Shown here one piece after another: positions 7,506 through 11,746 of a stretch of DNA of 11,746 bases. Below the pieces are notes generated by a model, which saw only the letters and a program-made list of their open reading frames with translations, was not told where the DNA came from and searched no databases. Source of the DNA: Candidatus Poseidoniales archaeon (lineage in GTDB: Archaea; Thermoplasmatota; Poseidoniia; Poseidoniales; Thalassarchaeaceae); NCBI GenBank assembly GCA_028821815.1, contig JAPKEY010000026.1, forward strand, positions 1-11,746, in the 5' to 3' direction. The translations under genes and the position numbers were made by a program. The first letter of the stretch is position 1; every line of letters begins with the position of its first letter.

Positions 7506-9524
7506 ATGGCGGACCGGAAGGGGAAGGTACGCCGTATCAAACGTGGGCCACCTGCGGGTTCTTCGGCGCACCAAGGGAGCGAAGAGGAAAGTGATGGCAT
7601 CTCTTTTCCCCGCTCACAGGATCATTTTGAGCGGTTCAATCGGCTCATTGATTGGGAACTTGAAGATGAGATGGTTGCAGTCGAAGAGCGTCTACGAAAG
7701 TGGGGCCGGGACCGATTGGTCAAAAATGGTATAACTCTCTTTGATTTAGATGGGAAAAATGATGGGTGGTTATTTGGAGAACGTATCGTCAAATTATTCA
7801 CACGTGAAGAAACTCTACCTCGTCATCGATTTCGGCATGGGGATATCGTTACGCTTTCACGACATAATCCTCTCAAAGAGAAAGTGATTGAAGGCACCGT
7901 TTTGTCACGTTCTCGCAAATTTATTCGAATTGTGGTTAATGAGCAGCCAGCAAAAATCCGTACAGATACCTGGCGTCTTGATCGAGGTGCAAACCGAGTT
8001 GCTCATGATCGAATGGCAGCAGCACTAGAATCGCTGTTTGGTGACGAAAATTCAACGATGCTCAGAGAGTTATTTTACGGTCAAGTACGAGACATGGATG
8101 AAAGTGCAGCCAGACCGGCAAATCTAGGTGGAATTCAGAAGCGGCTCGTGGCACAAGCTAGCCATACAGGAAACCTCAATTCAAGCCAGTCAGAAGCATT
8201 CGCCAAAGCCATGCAGTATCGGTTATCGCTGATTCAAGGTCCACCCGGAACCGGAAAAACGCACACAGCTGTACGTATCCTTGCCGCATGGGCTCGAAAT
8301 GGGGCTGGACCAATTTTGGCTGTCGCAGATTCCAATGTAGCAGTAGATAATCTGTTGGAAGGGTTGTTGAATCAAGGTGTCAAGGCAATTCGACTTGGAC
8401 AACCGGTAAAGGTTCGAGAGTCTCTGAGAGACGCGACGATGGCTGCGCAAATGGCAGAACATCACCTGCGTGAAGATGTTGATACAATCATTGGATTGAA
8501 TGAAGGAGCAATGCGTCGTTTACCCTCACTCAAAGGTAAAGAAAAAGGATTGGCGCATCGCGATATCAACAAGGGTTGGAAAGAAGTTCGTCGGATTGAA
8601 AATCAAATGCGCGACGATATTTTAGAACATGCTCAGGTCATCTGTGCTACCTGCGTTGGAGCCGGGCATTTGTTGTTGGATTCTAGGCGTTTCCCCCTCG
8701 TACTTCTTGATGAAGCGACGCAAGCGACAGAACCTGCTTCACTAATCCCATTGACCAAGGGTGCACGACATCTGGTCTTGGTGGGTGATCACCACCAATT
8801 GCCACCCACTGTAATCTCCCGTCGAGCCGAGGAGGAGGGGCTCTCTCGTTCATTGTTTGAACGTCTAATTGCATTGGGTGCGCCATCGACCATGCTCACC
8901 ACTCAATATCGAATGCACCCTGTTATCAGAGAATGGCCAAGTGAACGGTTCTATCAAGGTCGATTAGAAGATGGTATCACCGCAGCCGATAGACCTGCTC
9001 CTGCGGGCTTTGTTTGGCCTAATTGGGATGCACCTGTCGCATTTATTCCAGTCGAAGGGTCTGAAGATACCAGCCCTGATGGAGCATCCAAGCAGAATAT
9101 GGATGAAGCCGGATTGGCCGTTCGGGTTGTCGATATGTTGCTTTCAGGGGGGGACCTCACTCCACATGATATCGGTGTTGTCACACCATATAGTGGACAG
9201 GTTCGATTGTTGAATGACTTGTTTGAAGGTGCGGGTGGACGTGAAGAAAATGAACCCTATCACGGTCTGGAAATCAAAACAGTGGATGGTTATCAGGGTC
9301 GAGAAAAAGACGTTATTGTGCTATCTTCCGTACGCGCGAACGAAGCAGGTGAAATGGGTTTCCTCACTGATCGACGGCGATTGAATGTCGCCATTACTCG
9401 AGCGAGGAGGGGTTTGATTGTTCTCGGCCATCCTCGCACACTGCGAAATGATTCCAGTTGGGCTTCGTGGTGCGATTGGGCTTCTGAACGTGGCCTAGAA
9501 GCGTATCACGTTCTCCATATGTGA
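7506..9524 (+). CDS. Superfamily 1B DNA/RNA helicase, Upf1/IGHMBP2-like
   Basis: 672 residues from ATG 7506. ATP-dependent 5'-to-3' unwinding is the family activity. All SF1 motifs are present in order: Walker A GPPGTGKT (245-252), Walker B LLDEATQA (D402, E403), motif III GDHHQLPP (427-434), motif IV QYRMHP (467-472), motif V VDGYQGREKD (593-602), and motif VI DRRRLNVAITRAR (622-634) with the arginine finger. A beta-barrel-like 1B region (GDIVTLSRHN to RTDTWRLDRG) precedes Walker A, as in IGHMBP2 and Upf1. The basic, low-complexity N-terminus (KGKVRRIKRG) may bind nucleic acid. No CH zinc domain of Upf1 or C-terminal R3H is visible. The start is uncertain: GTG 7467 would add 13 residues and neither start has a clear SD. 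Role in replication, repair or RNA handling cannot be separated from sequence alone. Confidence 0.93.
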   Translation: MADRKGKVRRIKRGPPAGSSAHQGSEEESDGISFPRSQDHFERFNRLIDWELEDEMVAVEERLRKWGRDRLVKNGITLFDLDGKNDGWLFGERIVKLFTREETLPRHRFRHGDIVTLSRHNPLKEKVIEGTVLSRSRKFIRIVVNEQPAKIRTDTWRLDRGANRVAHDRMAAALESLFGDENSTMLRELFYGQVRDMDESAARPANLGGIQKRLVAQASHTGNLNSSQSEAFAKAMQYRLSLIQGPPGTGKTHTAVRILAAWARNGAGPILAVADSNVAVDNLLEGLLNQGVKAIRLGQPVKVRESLRDATMAAQMAEHHLREDVDTIIGLNEGAMRRLPSLKGKEKGLAHRDINKGWKEVRRIENQMRDDILEHAQVICATCVGAGHLLLDSRRFPLVLLDEATQATEPASLIPLTKGARHLVLVGDHHQLPPTVISRRAEEEGLSRSLFERLIALGAPSTMLTTQYRMHPVIREWPSERFYQGRLEDGITAADRPAPAGFVWPNWDAPVAFIPVEGSEDTSPDGASKQNMDEAGLAVRVVDMLLSGGDLTPHDIGVVTPYSGQVRLLNDLFEGAGGREENEPYHGLEIKTVDGYQGREKDVIVLSSVRANEAGEMGFLTDRRRLNVAITRARRGLIVLGHPRTLRNDSSWASWCDWASERGLEAYHVLHM

Positions 9525-9565
9525 CATTAAGGGCAATGGACGCGGACAGCACGGAGGGAGTATAG

Positions 9566-10138
9566 ATGAATCATGAAAGTCCTATCTCAACTCACGGCAA
9601 AGGCCCAACCCTTGCCAAACTTGCCGTGCAAGAAAGTGAGGGTCATTGGCCGATTCCAGAAGGTACTATTCTTGCACCGCTTTGGAAGCGTATTTCCGCC
9701 TATATTCTTGATACTGCAGCGGTAATGGGGATCCTTCTCATCGCAACCCGTTCATGGATTGCATACGCATGGAATTTAGACGCAATCTTCAGTTCGGAAT
9801 GGTATTTTGTTTTAATTAATTGGGCTCTTATCCTCGGGTCAAATTATCTCTATCACAAATACACAGTTTACAGCATGGGACGGTCACTTGGTCAACGCTG
9901 GTGTGGATTGGCTGTCGTTCGCGAGGATGGGGAACCATTGCAACTCATTGATTGTGGGCGCCGAGCAATCTCAAAATTACGCTATCTTATGCCTCTACTC
10001 AATTTAGGATTTTTATTCATCGATGGCCGGCATATTCAGCGTAGACACACCCATCAGTCAAGCATTGATCTCGCTTGTGCGAGTATTGTAGTCATCGCAA
10101 ATTCTCTACCCCCAGCGAAGCGTCATGGTCTGCGCTGA
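9566..10138 (+). CDS. RDD-family integral membrane protein
   Basis: 190 residues. Seen: LWKRISAYILDTAAVMGIL (39-57), the family's first helix with its R and D; hydrophobic stretches near 47-68, 80-97, 139-153 and 166-180; the loop MGRSLGQRWCGLAVVREDGEPL (104-125), matching the S-x-G-x-x-x-x-G-L-x-V-x-x-x-x-G signature; and FIDGRHIQRRHTHQSSID (151-168) in place of the usual D-K-R-x-x-x-x-H-D segment. RDD proteins are membrane proteins of mostly unclear function, some linked to ion exchange or to membrane complexes. The N-terminal 35 residues are polar and cytoplasmic by prediction. GGAGGG at 9554-9559 is a good SD 6 bases before ATG. It starts 41 bases after the helicase stop, and its end overlaps the next gene by 14 bases if that gene starts at 10125. 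Confidence 0.85.
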   Translation: MNHESPISTHGKGPTLAKLAVQESEGHWPIPEGTILAPLWKRISAYILDTAAVMGILLIATRSWIAYAWNLDAIFSSEWYFVLINWALILGSNYLYHKYTVYSMGRSLGQRWCGLAVVREDGEPLQLIDCGRRAISKLRYLMPLLNLGFLFIDGRHIQRRHTHQSSIDLACASIVVIANSLPPAKRHGLR

Positions 10139-10961
10139 ACAGAGCGGGATTCAAGTAGCGGTTGCGTGTCGACGATTCATGGCGCAGCGAACTGTCTCAT
10201 CAGGTGGTGTGACCACAACTCTCTGGGCAGTCGTCGAAGAAATCGATGATGATGATGAAGATATTCTTGAAGTTACAATTGATGTTGCAAACGAATCAAA
10301 GCGGGATATGTGGGACATCAACGGAGATATTCGCGCCATGGATGGAACACATGCACACTTGCGTGGCGCACCTTCGCGAATTGAATCTGGAGGGGGGGGC
10401 GAACTGAAATTCTGGGTTCCATCAGATACGGGAGCATGGTTATTCAAGATTGATTACAATACAGATTCTGGTTCGGGTTCAGTTGAACTTGGACCCTTCA
10501 CCAACGACTTGAGAATCACTGCCACTTCACGGCCTGAACGTATATCGGTTGCTCCTATGAATCCCTCAACTATGGTTGATTCAACGGGAGATAATCCATT
10601 GGCTTCTGCCTTTGGAACTGCTCTCGAGGGTTTTGGGGAAGACGATATACTTACCAACTCAGTTCTGGAAACGGATACCTCCTCTGACGACCCCATGCAA
10701 GCAGCTTTTGCGGGGGGCCTTCTGATATCCCAACAGCCTCCAGCCCCACCATCAGCATCCCCCGCTACACCTCCACCTGAACAATTTACACAACCACCGG
10801 GGCCACCGACGGGGCCCCCCACATCGCCACCTCAATCCAGCCCACTTCCACCGGGCCCGCCGTCTGGACCATCTGCGAGTCCACCGGGCCCCCCTCCATC
10901 GGGTTCACCCCCTGGGCCTCCACCAAAGTCTGCAAGACCGCCAGGACCCCCACCAAGTTGA
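10125..10961 (+). CDS. Beta-sandwich protein with duplicated short motif and PPGPP-rich C-terminal tail
   Basis: 278 residues from ATG 10125, or 260 from ATG 10179 (M19); neither has a clear SD, and the first 18 residues may not be translated. Not a recognised protein. Residues about 30-135 look like an all-beta, CARDB- or Ig-like domain (LEVTIDVANESKRDMWDING, then ELKFWVPSDTGAWLFKIDY). An acidic linker follows with two copies of one motif, D-x-P-L/M-x-x-A-F-x-x-x-L, at 156-167 and 188-199. The tail from about 204 is nearly all Pro, Gly and Ser, with five PPGPP units. There is no signal peptide, so it is probably cytoplasmic. It overlaps the RDD gene by up to 14 bases, and its stop lies within the SD of the two-helix membrane gene, so the three are likely made together. 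A tethered partner of those membrane proteins is a fair inference; polyproline runs should make translation depend on aIF5A/EF-P-type rescue. Confidence 0.75.
   Translation: MVCAEQSGIQVAVACRRFMAQRTVSSGGVTTTLWAVVEEIDDDDEDILEVTIDVANESKRDMWDINGDIRAMDGTHAHLRGAPSRIESGGGGELKFWVPSDTGAWLFKIDYNTDSGSGSVELGPFTNDLRITATSRPERISVAPMNPSTMVDSTGDNPLASAFGTALEGFGEDDILTNSVLETDTSSDDPMQAAFAGGLLISQQPPAPPSASPATPPPEQFTQPPGPPTGPPTSPPQSSPLPPGPPSGPSASPPGPPPSGSPPGPPPKSARPPGPPPS
10392..10399 (+). repeat. Run of eight G inside the proline-rich protein gene
   Basis: GGA GGG GGG GGC encodes four glycines (residues 89-92) in the beta domain. Slippage by one base would shift the frame and lose the motif region and tail. It may be a plain codon choice or a source of assembly or polymerase error; the frame is open as given. 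Confidence 0.5.
10734..10958 (+). repeat. GC-rich coding repeat for the PPGPP tail
   Basis: Degenerate units near CCACCGGGCCC recur through the 3' end of the proline-rich gene, encoding PPGPP five times with T/S/A-P spacers. The composition is richer in C than the neighbouring genes. The repeat length probably varies among relatives by slippage. Confidence 0.65.
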
Positions 10962-10970
10962 GGTAGCTGA

Positions 10971-11375
10971 ATGATACCTGATGAACTCGAGATTCGTGAA
11001 CGACGTTACAGGGCACAATGGCGTGCCTATGCAATCATCAAACGGATGCGGTGGATTACACTAATTTTGGGACCTATTCCCATTCTATGGGACAATGTAG
11101 TTGGCCCTTTGCTCACAAAACTAGGTGCGCCAGAAATTGTGACAATGGAGGATTTAATGCAAGCACTTCTCTTTGAGGTTCTGCCTCTGGAAAAATGGAT
11201 TTCACGAGAAACATTTGAAACAATTTGGCCGCATTTGAACAATGTGTGTACGGCCTTATTTCTCGTGTTCTTATTTTGGACTATTCAAAAACGAAAAGCC
11301 GCAAAACAGGCTGCAAAGGATGTTGTAGAGTTAGAAGGGCGAATGGCGGTAGGGGGATTCGGCGGTGTCCCGTGA
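10971..11375 (+). CDS. Small two-helix membrane protein of unknown function
   Basis: 134 residues, not recognised. The charged N-terminus (residues 1-27, rich in Arg and Glu) is followed by a hydrophobic segment at about 28-49 (WITLILGPIPILWDNVVGPL), a roughly 40-residue loop, a second segment at about 91-105 (VCTALFLVFLFWTI), and a basic then acidic helix (QKRKAAKQAAKDVVELEGR) ending in a Gly-rich tail. Both ends should face the cytoplasm, with basic residues flanking the helices. The SD GAGGT at 10960-10964, 6 bases before ATG, overlaps the stop of the proline-rich gene, so translation is likely coupled. The 3' end overlaps the next gene by 11 bases. Its place between the proline-rich protein and the small 93-residue protein suggests a shared membrane role. 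Confidence 0.75.
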   Translation: MIPDELEIRERRYRAQWRAYAIIKRMRWITLILGPIPILWDNVVGPLLTKLGAPEIVTMEDLMQALLFEVLPLEKWISRETFETIWPHLNNVCTALFLVFLFWTIQKRKAAKQAAKDVVELEGRMAVGGFGGVP

Positions 11376-11646
11376 AGATTTTCTGCTTGAGATGTGCAGT
11401 GGCCGAGCAGCTTGGACTGTTGTTCCCGAAAAGATTGGTAAAATCGATCTTGAACTCGTATCTGCTAGAATCGAAGCGGAAGGGTGGGATTGTACTTTGA
11501 GAAACCGATTATGCTGCACCTTCTCTGGAGATTTAGCAGACATCACACTATACCCAAGTGGCAAGCTATTGGTCAAATCAGGAGATCGTGATGTTGCGGC
11601 AACCATCGCTGAACATCATATGCAAGTTTGGCTCGCGGAGTTCTGA
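11365..11646 (+). CDS. Small alpha/beta protein of unknown function
   Basis: 93 residues from a GTG start. It has no signal or membrane segment. Visible parts: an N-terminal polar region; a helix-like stretch IDLELVSARIEAEGW (27-41); a strand-turn-strand CTLRNRLCCTFSG; a hairpin DITLYPSGKLLVKSG (59-73); and a C-terminal helix DVAATIAEHHMQVWLAEF. The order, and the phrase strand-YPSGK-strand-helix, recall half of a TATA-binding-protein-like fold, but the similarity is too slight to claim. AGGGGGA at 11351-11357 is a usable SD 7 bases before the GTG. It overlaps the upstream membrane gene by 11 bases, pointing to co-translation. The three cysteines (C43, C50, C51) are not arranged as a known metal site. 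Function unknown. Confidence 0.75.
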   Translation: MSREDFLLEMCSGRAAWTVVPEKIGKIDLELVSARIEAEGWDCTLRNRLCCTFSGDLADITLYPSGKLLVKSGDRDVAATIAEHHMQVWLAEF

Positions 11647-11670
11647 AGTGCAGGACGCCATCGGGTGCGC

Positions 11671-11746
11671 ATGGTCGACCACGTTGAACTGCCCACGGGC
11701 ATTGTTGAGCGAATCCTAGAGGGGTTGCCTGTCGTCTATCCGACTT
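11671..11746 (+). CDS. Start of a further gene, cut by the window edge
   Basis: An open frame from ATG 11671 runs off the end: 25 codons beginning MVDHVELPTGIVERILEGLP. It lies 24 bases after the preceding stop, on the same strand and in line with the compact run. GTG 11665 is an alternative start with an AGGA at 11652-11655, 9 bases upstream. The reading looks protein-like (no early stop, mixed hydrophobic and charged), but too little is visible to name it. Confidence 0.5.
   Translation, partial: MVDHVELPTGIVERILEGLPVVYPT

Noticed and set aside
10734..10958. Possible CRISPR or tandem DNA repeat
   Set aside because: Units are degenerate, in frame, and lack spacers; they encode the proline-rich tail.
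11225..11500. 91-codon plus-strand ORF spanning two gene ends
   Set aside because: It crosses the junction of the two-helix and 93-residue genes out of frame, with Cys/Arg-rich composition unlike a real protein.
11648..11721. Short GTG-started frame after the 93-residue gene
   Set aside because: It stops after 24 codons and overlaps the better frame beginning at 11671.

Overview
The window looks like a piece of a marine planktonic archaeal genome, most likely Marine Group II (Candidatus Poseidoniales) or a close relative. This rests on protein style rather than a marker gene. It carries a secreted thioredoxin-fold protein with a long beta-sandwich tail, a CxxC zinc-ribbon protein with an acidic disordered middle, a Upf1/IGHMBP2-type helicase, and short tightly packed genes with GTG starts. 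There is no rRNA, tRNA, CRISPR array, insertion sequence or integrase, so this reads as chromosomal backbone.

Layout. (i) Positions 1-2098, minus strand: a large exported protein with a CPPC thioredoxin centre, open to the left edge (699 codons visible). (ii) 2099-2275: a divergent intergenic region. It holds two perfect small hairpins in the leader of the exported-protein gene, one of which buries that gene's Shine-Dalgarno sequence, and a 12-bp AT-rich palindrome. (iii) 2276-4945, plus strand: a full-length homodimeric pyruvate dehydrogenase E1 (aceE) with no E2 or E3 gene beside it. (iv) 7359-4932, minus strand: an apparent three-gene operon of zinc-ribbon protein, GNAT acetyltransferase and NodB-type deacetylase. 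The last two genes overlap by ATGA, and the operon's 3' end overlaps aceE by 14 bases, tail to tail. (v) 7506 to the right edge, plus strand: a Upf1-like SF1 helicase, then a compact run of an RDD membrane protein, a beta-domain protein with a PPGPP-rich tail, a two-helix membrane protein, a 93-residue small protein, and the start of a further gene cut by the edge.

How the genes may work together. aceE would make acetyl groups from pyruvate but needs an E2 and E3 encoded elsewhere. The deacetylase and acetyltransferase are co-translated and may act on related amino-sugar or amine substrates. The RDD, proline-rich and two-helix genes overlap or abut, which suggests one membrane-associated assembly of unknown job. 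The most unusual observations are the bacterial-type AceE in an apparently archaeal setting, the hairpin-sequestered ribosome site, and the proline-rich protein with a duplicated short motif.
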